DNA of 64,000 nucleotides. It comes from Sutcliffiella horikoshii. GTDB lineage: Bacteria > Bacillota > Bacilli > Bacillales > Bacillaceae_I. Every line of letters starts with the position of its first letter. Position 1 is the stretch's first letter. The stretch is from contig NZ_RXZI01000002.1 of assembly GCF_021991925.1 (NCBI RefSeq), positions 558,001-622,000 on the forward strand. The letters run 5' to 3'. Below, in pieces: positions 31,204-39,617 of this stretch. The notes below the pieces were generated by a model. That model saw nothing but the letters and a program-made list of their open reading frames with translations. It was not told the DNA's origin and did no database searches. A program made the position numbers and the translations under genes.

Positions 31204-31417
31204 TGTCTTTTTTTAGGGTATGCTTCGTTTAACAGTTAGCTATGATATACTTAAAAAATAAAGCGTTTACACATGGCTGATCACAAACTGGAATCGATAC
31301 CTATCAGAATTCCTTACATAGAGTTCGTTAATTTGTAGAACTTTCTTGTGTCTTAATAGGTGTATTTGCTGTAAAATATAAAATGATACACTTGGCTAGT
31401 TTTATTTTTAATGAAAA

Positions 31418-31602
31418 GGCTCTGTTAAACATCGCTGTTGATTTTCGCACTAGGCATCGCTTTCCTAGGGGCGTTTGGGGAGCCTCCTCGGCTTGCGCCT
31501 GCGGGGTCTCCCCTAAAACGCTATCTCCCTAAGGAGTCTTCGCCTATTGCTACAATCAACAGCTAGGTTACTTTAAAAATTAACAGTTGTTTTAACAGAG
31601 CC
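31418..31602 (-). repeat. R130 palindromic repeat, copy 5 (reverse, with outer arms)
   Basis: Core 31434-31563 with arms CTGTTGATT and AATCAACAG. Outside it, GGCTCTGTTAAA (31418-31429) and TTTAACAGAGCC (31591-31602) form a second perfect inverted repeat, so the full element is about 185 bp. Confidence 0.9.
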
Positions 31603-31655
31603 ATTGAAAAAAGAAACCTAAAATTAGACAGCTAAGATTAAAAGGGGTTGTAACC

Positions 31656-32114
31656 ATGCAAAGAGTAACAAATTGTGTGTTAGTGAAAGATGACCAAGTG
31701 CTACTGTTGCAAAAACCACGTCGTGGGTGGTGGGTTGCACCTGGTGGAAAAATGGAGCATGGGGAATCGGTGAAAGATTCTGTTGTGCGTGAATATCGTG
31801 AAGAAACAGGCATCTACTTAAAAAATCCTGCCCTTAAGGGTGTTTTTACATTTGTGATAAAAGAAGGAAAGGACATCGTGTCCGAATGGATGATGTTTAC
31901 CTTCCTTGCAACGGAGTATGACGGACAGAATGTGAAGGAATCAGAGGAAGGGAAAATTGAATGGCATAAGCAAGAGGACATTGCAACACTTCCAATGGCG
32001 CCAGGGGACTTTCACATACTTGATTACCTGATCAAAGGATCTGGCATGATTTTCGGGACGTTCACGTATACGCCGGATTTCGAATTGTTGTCCTACCGTC
32101 TGGATCCAAACTGA
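31656..32114 (+). CDS. yvcI: Nudix hydrolase YvcI
   Basis: 152-aa Nudix enzyme that likely cleaves a nucleoside diphosphate-linked compound. Nudix box GGKMEHGESVKDSVV followed by REYREETGI (~32-55) is complete. C-terminal GTFTYTPDFELLSYRLDP is typical of the YvcI/8-oxo-dGTPase-like group. Substrate not determined. First gene of yvcI-yvcJ-yvcK-whiA-crh. Confidence 0.9.
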   Translation: MQRVTNCVLVKDDQVLLLQKPRRGWWVAPGGKMEHGESVKDSVVREYREETGIYLKNPALKGVFTFVIKEGKDIVSEWMMFTFLATEYDGQNVKESEEGKIEWHKQEDIATLPMAPGDFHILDYLIKGSGMIFGTFTYTPDFELLSYRLDPN

Positions 32115-32154
32115 TTGGCGTTTGCAAAGCCAGAATTAAAGGAGTGAAAACAAT

Positions 32155-33045
32155 ATGAGTACAGGTACGAGCAGTGATGTGGAATTGGTGATTATCACTG
32201 GGATGAGCGGAGCGGGAAAGACCGTCGCTATCCAAAGCTTGGAGGATCTTGGCTTTTTCTGTGTCGATAATTTACCTCCGACCTTGCTTCCGAAATTTTT
32301 GGAGCTGATGGAAGAGTCGGGCAATAAGATGAATAAAGTGGCATTGGTAATGGACTTGCGCGGGCGTGAGTTTTTCGACAGCCTGTTTGAAGCACTTGAT
32401 GATATATCGGAATTATCATGGGTTACACCGCAGATTCTATTCCTTGATGCGAAGGATTCTGTTCTTGTTAGCCGCTATAAGGAAACAAGAAGGTCACATC
32501 CATTGGCAAAATCGGGATTGCCGCTTGAAGGGATCGAGCATGAGCGCGAGCTGCTGGAAGAATTGAAGGGCCGTGCCCAACTGATCTTGGATACATCCAA
32601 CTTAAAGCCGCGTGAACTCAGAGAGAAAATCCTCAAACAATTTGCTACACACTCCAAACAGACTTTCAAATTGAATGTTGTTTCCTTCGGGTTCAAGTAC
32701 GGACTTCCTATTGATGCAGATCTTGTGTTTGATGTACGCTTCTTGCCAAATCCTCATTATATCGACCATATGAGACCGATGACGGGCCTAGACGAAGAGG
32801 TTTCCTCCTATGTATTGAAATGGACGGAAACGCAGAAGTTCATAGAAAAGCTAGGAGATTTGTTGAGCTTCATGCTTCCGTATTACAAGCGGGAAGGGAA
32901 GAGCCAGCTTGTGCTTGCCATCGGATGTACAGGAGGACAGCACCGTTCCGTGACGTTGGCAGAGTATTTTGCCAAGCATTTTAAGGATGAATATGATACA
33001 CTCCTTACACATCGTGATATTGAGAAACGAAAGGGTAAACACTGA
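32155..33045 (+). CDS. yvcJ: RapZ/YvcJ-type nucleotide-binding protein
   Basis: 296-aa P-loop protein of the RapZ (RNase adapter) family; in B. subtilis YvcJ hydrolyses GTP and influences competence. Walker A GMSGAGKT near residues 16-23; C-terminal signature [20 protein letters not shown] (~181-200) and [12 protein letters not shown] (~257-268). The stop overlaps the yvcK start (TGATG). Confidence 0.95.
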   Translation: MSTGTSSDVELVIITGMSGAGKTVAIQSLEDLGFFCVDNLPPTLLPKFLELMEESGNKMNKVALVMDLRGREFFDSLFEALDDISELSWVTPQILFLDAKDSVLVSRYKETRRSHPLAKSGLPLEGIEHERELLEELKGRAQLILDTSNLKPRELREKILKQFATHSKQTFKLNVVSFGFKYGLPIDADLVFDVRFLPNPHYIDHMRPMTGLDEEVSSYVLKWTETQKFIEKLGDLLSFMLPYYKREGKSQLVLAIGCTGGQHRSVTLAEYFAKHFKDEYDTLLTHRDIEKRKGKH

Positions 33046-34010
33046 TGAAACATCAAAGGGTACCCAAAATCGTCATTATCGGAGGTGGAACGGGGCTTCC
33101 TGTTCTGCTCCGGGGATTAAAGCATTATGATGTGGATATCACAGCAGTGGTAACGGTCGCGGACGATGGCGGAAGCTCCGGCAGATTGCGTGACGAGCTG
33201 CACATCCCTCCTCCAGGGGATGTCCGCAATGTATTGGCGGCATTATCGGATGTGGAACCACTGATCGAGGATTTGTTTCAGCATCGTTTTGCAACTGGAA
33301 ACGGTTTATCCGGTCATTCACTAGGTAATCTGCTGCTTGCAGCCATGACCACCATTACAGGTGACTTTGTCCATGCCATTCGTGAAATGAGCAAAGTATT
33401 GAATGTCCGGGGAAAGGTTCTTCCTGCTGCAAATCAAAGCGTTGTTTTACATGCGGAGATGGAGGATGGTTCCATCGTTACAGGAGAATCCAAAATCCCT
33501 TCACATGGGCAAAAAATAAAAAGGGTGTTCCTTACACCGGAAAAAGTCGAGCCCTTGCAGGAATCGGTGGATGAGATTGAAAAGGCCGACCTTATCATTG
33601 TTGGACCTGGAAGCCTTTACACCAGCATCCTCCCAAACCTTCTTGTACCAAAGATAGGCGAGGCGGTTTGCAATGCACATGCAAAAAAGGTGTATATTTG
33701 CAATGTCATGACACAGGCTGGCGAAACGTTGGAATATACGGCAAGCGACCATGTTAAAGCGCTTTATGACCACCTTGGCTGTCGCTTCATGGATACGATT
33801 CTGGTAAATGAAGAAGGTATTCCCGAGGAGATCGCCATTCGTTATAAAAAAGAATCGGCAACACCGGTTGTGTACGATATCGCAGCCTTGTCAAACCTAG
33901 GGCTAGAGATTGTACATGACAAAATCATTCGCTATGAGGACGGCGTCATCCGTCATGACACCCAAAAAGTGGCGGCGCTTTTATATTCGATGATCAAAAA
34001 AGAAGAATAG
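33045..34010 (+). CDS. yvcK: Gluconeogenesis factor YvcK (CofD-like)
   Basis: 321-aa UDP-sugar-binding protein required in B. subtilis for growth on gluconeogenic carbon sources and for correct cell-wall synthesis. N-terminal Rossmann-like IIGGGTGLPVLLRGLK, then TVADDGGSSGRLRDE and PPPGDVRNVL (~38-67). Overlaps yvcJ by one base and is followed by whiA. Confidence 0.95.
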   Translation: MKHQRVPKIVIIGGGTGLPVLLRGLKHYDVDITAVVTVADDGGSSGRLRDELHIPPPGDVRNVLAALSDVEPLIEDLFQHRFATGNGLSGHSLGNLLLAAMTTITGDFVHAIREMSKVLNVRGKVLPAANQSVVLHAEMEDGSIVTGESKIPSHGQKIKRVFLTPEKVEPLQESVDEIEKADLIIVGPGSLYTSILPNLLVPKIGEAVCNAHAKKVYICNVMTQAGETLEYTASDHVKALYDHLGCRFMDTILVNEEGIPEEIAIRYKKESATPVVYDIAALSNLGLEIVHDKIIRYEDGVIRHDTQKVAALLYSMIKKEE

Positions 34011-34056
34011 ATAGATGCAAACGGATGCATGAAAAATAGACTGGGGGTGATCAACG

Positions 34057-35001
34057 ATGTCCTACGCTTCTGAAACGAAAAAAGAACTGACTACCATAGA
34101 AACGAAAGACTGTTGCGTAAAGGCAGAGCTTGCGGCACTTATCAGGATGAACGGATCGCTTTCCTTTTCCAATCGGAAACTGATCTTGGATATCCAAACG
34201 GAAAATGCTGCGATTGCCCGCAGAATCTATACGCTGACAAAAAGGATATACGATGTGCGTGTCGAATTGCTTGTACGTAAGAAAATGAGATTGAAGAAGA
34301 ACAATGTCTACATCGTACGATATGCAGAGCAAGCCCATTATATTTTGGATGAACTGAAAATATTGAAGGACGGCTTCACATTTGTCCGAGATATTTCAGA
34401 GGAACTGATTGCCAAAAAATGTTGCAAACGCTCGTATCTGCGCGGAGCCTTTTTAGCGGGAGGTTCTGTCAACAATCCAGAGACGTCCTCCTATCATCTC
34501 GAAATCTTCTCGCTCTATCATGAACACAATGAATCTTTGTGCGAGCTCATGAATATGTTTCACTTAAACAGTAAAACGCTAGAGCGGAAGAAGGGGTATA
34601 TCACGTACCTGAAAGAGGCGGAGAAGATTGCGGAATTCCTGAGTATCATCGGCGCCCATCAGGCGTTGCTGAAATTCGAGGATATCAGGATTGTGCGGGA
34701 CATGCGGAACTCCGTCAACCGACTGGTGAACTGTGAAACAGCCAATCTTAACAAAACGATCGGTGCCGCAATTCGGCAGGTGGAAAACATCCGTTTTATT
34801 GACAGCACGGTCGGGCTTGGGATCCTACCTGACAAGCTTCGCGAAATAGCAGAGCTGCGTGTCACCTATCAGGATGTCACCTTGAAGGAGCTTGGGGAAA
34901 TGGTATCAAGTGGGACCATCAGCAAATCCGGCATCAATCACCGACTACGGAAAATAGATGAAATTGCCGATAAACTACGTGCAGGGGAATCTGTTAAATA
35001 A
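34057..35001 (+). CDS. whiA: WhiA regulator (LAGLIDADG-HTH fold)
   Basis: 314-aa DNA-binding protein with an N-terminal degenerate homing-endonuclease-like domain ([17 protein letters not shown] near residues 127-143) and a C-terminal HTH ([20 protein letters not shown] near 275-294). In B. subtilis it affects division and chromosome segregation. ATG 34057 follows GGGGGTGA. In operon with yvcIJK and crh. Confidence 0.96.
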   Translation: MSYASETKKELTTIETKDCCVKAELAALIRMNGSLSFSNRKLILDIQTENAAIARRIYTLTKRIYDVRVELLVRKKMRLKKNNVYIVRYAEQAHYILDELKILKDGFTFVRDISEELIAKKCCKRSYLRGAFLAGGSVNNPETSSYHLEIFSLYHEHNESLCELMNMFHLNSKTLERKKGYITYLKEAEKIAEFLSIIGAHQALLKFEDIRIVRDMRNSVNRLVNCETANLNKTIGAAIRQVENIRFIDSTVGLGILPDKLREIAELRVTYQDVTLKELGEMVSSGTISKSGINHRLRKIDEIADKLRAGESVK

Positions 35002-35076
35002 AGCTGTGAGGGGTCTTCCCGTTTGATGGAGGGCTTTCGACCAGCCAACATAAAATTGGATAGAGGAGGAATACAC

Positions 35077-35334
35077 ATGGTACAAAAACAAGTGGATGTT
35101 CGTTTGAAAACGGGCTTACAAGCACGTCCGGCTGCCCTTTTCGTACAAGAAGCAAACCGCTTCTCAAGCGAGGTATTCTTAGAAAAAGACGGCAAAAAAG
35201 TAAATGCGAAAAGCATCATGGGCCTAATGAGCCTTGCAATCAGCTCCGGCACAACGATTACACTAATCGCTGACGGTCACGACGAAGAGGATGCAATTGC
35301 GGCATTAACAGAATACGTACAACAAGAAAACTAA
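35077..35334 (+). CDS. crh: Catabolite repression HPr-like protein Crh
   Basis: 85-aa HPr paralogue. At the position of the PTS-active His15 of HPr there is Gln15 (GLQARPA), so it cannot carry phosphate for sugar uptake; Ser46 (KSIMGLMSL) is kept. HprK phosphorylates Ser46 and P-Ser-Crh acts as a CcpA corepressor. Start ATG 35077 with GAGGAGGA upstream; an upstream in-frame ATG lacks such a site. Confidence 0.96.
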   Translation: MVQKQVDVRLKTGLQARPAALFVQEANRFSSEVFLEKDGKKVNAKSIMGLMSLAISSGTTITLIADGHDEEDAIAALTEYVQQEN

Positions 35335-35377
35335 AAAACCGGGTCTCCCCTAGATGGGAAGCCCGGTTTTGTTTTTG
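35334..35377. terminator. crh/clpP bidirectional terminator
   Basis: AAAACCGGGTCTCCCC pairs with GGGAAGCCCGGTTTT; A-run before and T-run after, so it can serve both converging genes. Confidence 0.9.
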
Positions 35378-35380
35378 CTC

Positions 35381-35965
35381 TTAGTTATTGTTACGGATAA
35401 CTTTGTCGATTAGTCCGTATTCCAACGCGCGGTCGGCTGTCATGAAGTTGTCGCGGTCTGTATCGCGGGAGATCACTTCAATTGGTTGACCAGTTTGCTC
35501 AGATAGGATCGTGTTCAACTTTTCGCGTAGGAACAAGATGCGTTTTGCAGCAATCTCGATTTCCGTTGCTTGACCTTGTGCACCACCAAGTGGTTGGTGA
35601 ATCATGACTTCACTGTTAGGAAGCGCGAAACGTTTGCCTTTAGCACCAGCTGCAAGTAGGAATGCTCCCATGGAAGCCGCCATACCCACACACATTGTGC
35701 TAACATTTGGCTTGATGAAGTTCATTGTATCGTAAATGGCCATACCAGCTGTGATGGATCCACCCGGGCTGTTGATGTAAAGGGAGATATCCTTATCAGG
35801 ATCTTCCGCTGCCAAGAATAGAAGCTGAGACACAATGGAGTTTGCCACATTGTCATCAATCGCACTTCCAAGCATGATGATACGGTCTTTTAATAGACGG
35901 GAGTAAATGTCATATGCGCGCTCCCCGCGGCTTGTTTGTTCAATAACTGTAGGAATTAAGTTCAT
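35381..35965 (-). CDS. clpP: ATP-dependent Clp protease proteolytic subunit
   Basis: 194-aa serine peptidase that forms the double-heptamer chamber used by ClpC/ClpX/ClpE. The triad is at Ser98 (GMAASMG), His123 (MIHQPLGG) and Asp172 (TDRDNF). It degrades, among others, proteins carrying the SsrA tag encoded at 57085. Strong GGAGG upstream. Promoter and CtsR box at 36086-36115. Confidence 0.98.
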   Translation of the reverse strand: MNLIPTVIEQTSRGERAYDIYSRLLKDRIIMLGSAIDDNVANSIVSQLLFLAAEDPDKDISLYINSPGGSITAGMAIYDTMNFIKPNVSTMCVGMAASMGAFLLAAGAKGKRFALPNSEVMIHQPLGGAQGQATEIEIAAKRILFLREKLNTILSEQTGQPIEVISRDTDRDNFMTADRALEYGLIDKVIRNNN

Positions 35966-36085
35966 CTCACTTTTCCTCCTTGAAATTTAAGTTTTAAATT
36001 GATAAGGGTTCATATGTAAAAATGGGTAAACACCATGGTGAACCTCTATCAATTAGTAAGTATTACTAAATCTTTATGTACTTTT

Positions 36086-36115
36086 ATCATACATACAAGG
36101 TCAAGAATGGTCAAA
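36086..36115 (-). promoter_or_regulatory. clpP promoter with embedded CtsR box
   Basis: On the minus strand: -35 TTGACC (36114-36109), 17-nt spacer, -10 TATGAT (36091-36086). The plus strand across the -35 and spacer reads GGTCAAG AAT GGTCAAA (36099-36115), the heptad repeat bound by CtsR. Repressor binding would block RNA polymerase directly. Confidence 0.85.
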
Positions 36116-36244
36116 TAAAAACCATCGCAAATACCCCCATTTTTCCCCATGTACATAATCATATCCACTCTGGGGAGGAATTAAACTTCCGTGTTAATGG
36201 ACATCCGGAAAAATAAGCGGTAAAGCGTTATCTTAAAAGATAGA

Positions 36245-37024
36245 CTATTCATTTTTTATAAAGATGCTTTTCTGAGAGTGTTGGCCTGACCTAATATTAC
36301 TAATTTTATCAAAAACAGGATTTTGATAACTGTCTTGGTTATAGTCACCTAAAGCCTTATAGTTCTGAGAGACTTTTGTATCTTCTAAAGAGTATTGGGA
36401 AAAATGAATCACTAAAAGTCCGCTGGGCTTAACATGTTTGTCTAGTTTAGAAACTTCGTTTTCGAACTTTTCGAACGGATATATTTTTTTAAGACTTTTT
36501 ATCCCCTTAGCTGCAATAAAATGTGGCTTTCGCTGAAATACAGCCATGCAAAAGATAGCGTCAAAAGGTCCATGACTTTGAATATTCTTAGTGGAAGAGT
36601 AGATGAACTTAATCTTATTATCTGTCTTTAGGTTATTACATTTTAAAAGACTATGTTTGTTTATATCAGCCCCTATAATTTCTGCATTAGGGAAGTATTT
36701 ACGGAGAGTGAGTACTTCTTCACCTGTAGAACAACCATAAGATAAGATTTTTACATTTTCTTTATCCTTTAAAAATGTATGACAGGCTGAAAAAATCTCA
36801 GGATAGCGGTCCATGTATGTAAAAGGCGTCGTTTGGTGAACAGCTCTTGAGTTGAATAATTGTAGGTGATGAATAGAACGGTATTCTGGATCTAAAGCAA
36901 ATTTCTTAATAAATACAGAAGTATTCCATAGCTTTTCTAAAAGAAATACGCTAGTACGGATGACTCTACTTTTTGAACCCTTATACATTTTAGTACGATT
37001 CTTTACTTCTAATATAATGGCCAT
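36245..37024 (-). CDS. SAM-dependent methyltransferase, CheR-like
   Basis: 259 aa. The SAM-binding motif ILSYGCSTGEEVLTLRKYFP and the following GADINKHSL (about residues 90-122) recall CheR-type methyltransferases. No chemotaxis genes are near, so the substrate is unknown. ATG 37024 (MAIILEVKN) sits after GAAGGTGAAGG; ATGs further upstream lack a good site. Base composition is clearly more AT-rich than the flanking clpP and rpoN, and it sits beside a tRNA gene, so it was probably acquired. Confidence 0.65.
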   Translation of the reverse strand: MAIILEVKNRTKMYKGSKSRVIRTSVFLLEKLWNTSVFIKKFALDPEYRSIHHLQLFNSRAVHQTTPFTYMDRYPEIFSACHTFLKDKENVKILSYGCSTGEEVLTLRKYFPNAEIIGADINKHSLLKCNNLKTDNKIKFIYSSTKNIQSHGPFDAIFCMAVFQRKPHFIAAKGIKSLKKIYPFEKFENEVSKLDKHVKPSGLLVIHFSQYSLEDTKVSQNYKALGDYNQDSYQNPVFDKISNIRSGQHSQKSIFIKNE

Positions 37025-37181
37025 TCCTTCACCTTCTATAATTTTTATTTTGAATAGACTTATCATACCATCGTTCTTAATAATGAACAACGTGTTTTTA
37101 TTTAGAGGAATTATTCTTATTGCCCGCCTCTCGACAACTAGTGTATAATTTGGTATATTAATAAAGTTCCATTTGCAACGT

Positions 37182-37259
37182 GCGCTCGTAGCTCAGGGGA
37201 TAGAGCGGTGGTTTCCGGTACCGCGTCATGCGGGGGTTCGAATCCCTCCGAGCGCGCCA
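37182..37259 (+). tRNA. tRNA-Arg (anticodon CCG)
   Basis: Acceptor GCGCTCG pairs with CGAGCGC, discriminator G, CCA encoded. D-arm GCTCAGGGGATAGAGC, anticodon loop TTCCGGT between GTGGT and ACCGC gives CCG (reads CGG), T-arm GGGGG TTCGAAT CCCTC. B. subtilis also has a lone tRNA-Arg near clpP. Confidence 0.97.
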
Positions 37260-37287
37260 TTGATTTCTATATTGGAAAAACTTACTT

Positions 37288-37317
37288 TTGAAACACAATT
37301 GATAAGCATGTTATAGT
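37288..37317 (+). promoter_or_regulatory. Possible promoter after tRNA-Arg
   Basis: TTGAAA (37288-37293), 18-nt spacer, TATAGT (37312-37317). Confidence 0.45.
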
Positions 37318-37323
37318 ATTACT

Positions 37324-37390
37324 TGTAACGGACAAGCGCCGTTATCTTATATGAACTACTCACCCAGTGTCGGCACACTGGGTTTTTATT
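37324..37390 (+). ncRNA. Candidate small RNA (~67 nt)
   Basis: A promoter-like sequence, a 5' hairpin (TAACGG/CCGTTA, 37326-37344), a single-stranded linker and a strong terminator (ACCCAGTGT/ACACTGGGT then TTTTT) are packed into under 100 bases with no open frame. The whole could instead be the trailer of the tRNA transcript. No known sRNA family recognised. Confidence 0.4.
37362..37390 (+). terminator. Terminator after tRNA-Arg / candidate sRNA
   Basis: ACCCAGTGT, loop CGGC, ACACTGGGT, then TTTTATTTT. Confidence 0.88.
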
Positions 37391-37396
37391 TTGCTT

Positions 37397-37436
37397 AAAA
37401 GGCATTCCGGCATTATGAAGGAATGCCTTTTGTTTT
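37397..37436. terminator. Second terminator-like hairpin
   Basis: AAAAGGCATTCC pairs perfectly with GGAATGCCTTTT, then TGTTTTA. Confidence 0.75.
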
Positions 37437-37478
37437 ATTCGTCGAAAAGTATTTTATGAGTTTTGGATCGAATAATGG

Positions 37479-37556
37479 TCTAACGGAAAATAAATCTCTC
37501 TTAACGGAAAGTAAAATTCCACTAACGGAAAGTAAATCACCACTAACGGAAAATAA
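37479..37556 (+). repeat. 21-bp tandem repeat, 4 units
   Basis: TAACGGAAARTAA begins at 37481, 37502, 37523 and 37544, an exact 21-bp period. In one frame the units read LTE(N/S)K plus two residues. The period suits both a heptapeptide repeat and two DNA turns. The enclosing 80-codon frame (37423-37665) starts inside a terminator hairpin without a ribosome-binding site, so I do not call it a gene. Confidence 0.8.
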
Positions 37557-37709
37557 CCCCCCTGTAGCCCCACCCATAAGCAAGTCCCAATCCCAACTTC
37601 ACCCCAAAATCTCCCCATTCACCATGAAAATTAAGTATGACAATCCGAACACCATAATAAAATAGAATAATTAGCAAGCACCGCTAGCAAAAAGTGCACC
37701 CTTCGACAT

Positions 37710-37741
37710 AGGTGGGAGAATTCCTGCCGGGGTCTGACCCC
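37710..37741. repeat. Short hairpin repeat H40, copy 3
   Basis: TTCGACATAGGTGGGAGAA then TTCCTGCCGGGGTCTGACCCC. Shares both parts with copy 1 at 7661-7700. It lies about 100 bases upstream of rpoN. Confidence 0.65.
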
Positions 37742-37843
37742 TAAAGGAAGATTTTTAAAGCTTACAAGTTCCCCAATCTCATGTAGAATATAGGGAGAGA
37801 CCGAAAACCGGATCGGAGAGTGGCCGGAGGAGGATTGGAAAGT

Positions 37844-39187
37844 ATGATGAAGCAGTCAGTTGGTTTGTATCAGGAGCAGTCGTTGAGGCTTGCGATGACG
37901 CAGGAGTTGAAGCAGGCGATTACGTTGTTGCAGTATTCTACGCTTGAGATGGTTGATTTTCTGAAGGAGCAGTCACTGGAGAATCCGCTTATGGAGTTGA
38001 AAATGCCAGCTATACAAAGGGAGCTTGCCTCTTCAAGGGTGCAGCGACTTAAGCCAAGGAAGATTGGAAGCACCACTGTACAAACCTTTTCCATTGAAAA
38101 CTTCAGCAAGCATGGGGAAACCCTACAACAATATATAGAACAGCAACTGGTCGACAGCCCCCTCTCACATGAAGAGAGGCAGCTTGCGAAACGAGTCATC
38201 CAGTACATGGATCCCAATGGCTACATTCAAGAAGAACCATCGATCATTGCGGAGCAGCTTAAGACAACAACAGGAATAATCGAAAATCTGCTTACCCACC
38301 TAAAACAACTGGAACCAGCCGGAGTAGGTGCGAGAAATCTTCAGGAATGCCTGCTGCTACAATTAAGACGCAGGGAGCAATCAAAACGGAATGAAATGGC
38401 AGAAGCGATACTTGAGAACGACTTCACTCTTTTTGCTGAAAAAGCGTGGAAGACGCTTGCCAAAAAATATGGGATCAGCCTTAAACAGATACAGGAGATT
38501 CACGATGAAATTGTCCAGTTGAACCCTCGTCCAGGAAACAAATATGAAACAACAGAAAGGCCCAAGTACATCATTCCGGACCTGGTCGTCCAAAAGCATC
38601 AAAACCAATTCATCGTATCATTGAATGAAGAGATCATTCCTCAAATTAAAATAAATAAGCAAAACGAGGCGGCACTTAAAAGTAAGAACGAACTGGAATC
38701 CTATTTGCAGGAAAAGCTGCAACAATGCCAGTGGATCGTTAAAAGCATGGAGCATCGCAAACTTACTCTTGTAAAAGTTATGGAAGAGATCCTCCAGGCT
38801 CAGCAATCTTTCTTTTTTAACGGACCGTCATTTTTGAAACCGCTAACATTGAAGGATATTGCGACAAGGCTTGAAATTCACGAGTCCACCGTGAGCCGAG
38901 CGACGAAAGAAAAATATGTGCAGACACCATACGGGCTGTTCGAGCTGAAATATTTTTTCAGCCAAGGGCTTACAGGCCAGTATGAAGAGGAAACGTCCAC
39001 AAAGCAGGTCCAGCAGCTAGTCGAGGAACTGGTGAAGAATGAAAACAAACAGAAACCTTTGTCCGATCAGCAGCTGACAAACATCTTGCAAAAGCAGTAT
39101 CATATAACTATCTCGCGGAGAACGGTGGCAAAATACAGGGATCTGTTGAACATTCCGAGTTCCTCCATGAGAAAAAGGTATGACTAG
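37844..39187 (+). CDS. rpoN: RNA polymerase sigma-54 factor (SigL)
   Basis: 447-aa sigma-54. N-terminal activator-interacting region I (QEQSLRLAMTQELKQAITLLQ, Q/L-rich, residues ~8-28), core-binding region, HTH (LTLKDIATRLEIHESTVSRATK ~345-366) and a C-terminal RpoN box SRRTVAKYR (~427-435) that reads the -24 element. It needs an AAA+ activator, none of which is in this window. ATG 37844 is 10 bases after GGAGGAGG. Confidence 0.94.
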   Translation: MMKQSVGLYQEQSLRLAMTQELKQAITLLQYSTLEMVDFLKEQSLENPLMELKMPAIQRELASSRVQRLKPRKIGSTTVQTFSIENFSKHGETLQQYIEQQLVDSPLSHEERQLAKRVIQYMDPNGYIQEEPSIIAEQLKTTTGIIENLLTHLKQLEPAGVGARNLQECLLLQLRRREQSKRNEMAEAILENDFTLFAEKAWKTLAKKYGISLKQIQEIHDEIVQLNPRPGNKYETTERPKYIIPDLVVQKHQNQFIVSLNEEIIPQIKINKQNEAALKSKNELESYLQEKLQQCQWIVKSMEHRKLTLVKVMEEILQAQQSFFFNGPSFLKPLTLKDIATRLEIHESTVSRATKEKYVQTPYGLFELKYFFSQGLTGQYEEETSTKQVQQLVEELVKNENKQKPLSDQQLTNILQKQYHITISRRTVAKYRDLLNIPSSSMRKRYD

Positions 39188-39207
39188 ATAGAAAGGCAGA
39201 TGCAAAA

Positions 39208-39450
39208 ATGAACCTTCAATTTTTTACAAAAGTGGATTGCCCCCTTTGCGATAAAGCAAAAACAAAACTGGAAGAACTGCAATCCGAATATAATTTTACG
39301 ATAGAAGAATTTGATATCTATAAAGATGACCTTCTTTTAGAAAAATATCAGCTTATGATACCGGTAGTGGAGCATGAGGGGGAAATGCTTGCATATGGGC
39401 AAGTGAACAAGGAAGAAGTAAGAAAGCGTTTACTTGAAAAAATCCGCTAA
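39208..39450 (+). CDS. Glutaredoxin-family protein
   Basis: 80 aa, DUF836/glutaredoxin-like thioredoxin fold with the CxxC motif CPLC at residues 11-14 and a cis-proline-like IPVVEHEGEMLAYG segment (~51-64). Probably a thiol-disulphide oxidoreductase; partner unknown. Between rpoN and cggR; ends at tandem hairpins. Confidence 0.85.
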   Translation: MNLQFFTKVDCPLCDKAKTKLEELQSEYNFTIEEFDIYKDDLLLEKYQLMIPVVEHEGEMLAYGQVNKEEVRKRLLEKIR

Positions 39451-39513
39451 ACCCTAGTTGCATAAGGGTTTCACCTTTGTTACAATCAACTTGTAGCAAG
39501 GGTGATTTTTTTT
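39449..39513 (+). terminator. Tandem hairpins ahead of cggR
   Basis: AAACCCT/AGGGTTT (39449-39471) then TCACCTTTGTTACA/TTGTAGCAAGGGTGA (39471-39505) and a run of eight T. Ends the rpoN-grx transcript close to the cggR operator. Confidence 0.8.
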
Positions 39514-39521
39514 ACCGCTAC

Positions 39522-39557
39522 TGGGACATAATATGTCATAGCGGGACATTAAACGTC
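39522..39557 (+). promoter_or_regulatory. CggR operator
   Basis: TGGGAC N6 TGTC N4 CGGGAC N6 CGTC. This matches the known B. subtilis CggR operator (CGGGAC N6 TGTC, twice, four apart) with one change in each half. Fructose-1,6-bisphosphate is the known inducer. A clear promoter could not be fixed; it should lie directly upstream. Confidence 0.88.
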
Positions 39558-39617
39558 CAGTGAACAGGAGAGATTTTGTCCACCAGGTAAAATACACACT
39601 CTGAAGGGGAAGCTATA

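Larger units (their letters stand above)
31004..31655. other. trxB-yvcI gap
   Basis: 652 bases without a gene. Holds a terminator (31165-31203), a near-match to a cre site on the minus strand (AAAGCGTTTACA, 31262-31273; last two bases do not fit) and repeat copy 5. The stretch 31205-31415 is AT-rich and otherwise unassigned. Confidence 0.5.

Noticed and set aside
31260-31273. cre site before yvcI
   Set aside because: AAAGCGTTTACA is close, but the end of the consensus is not met and no promoter is clear nearby.
37423-37665. 80-codon gene with LTESK heptapeptide repeats
   Set aside because: Its ATG lies inside a terminator hairpin and has no ribosome-binding site; the protein is low complexity. 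Kept as a DNA repeat.
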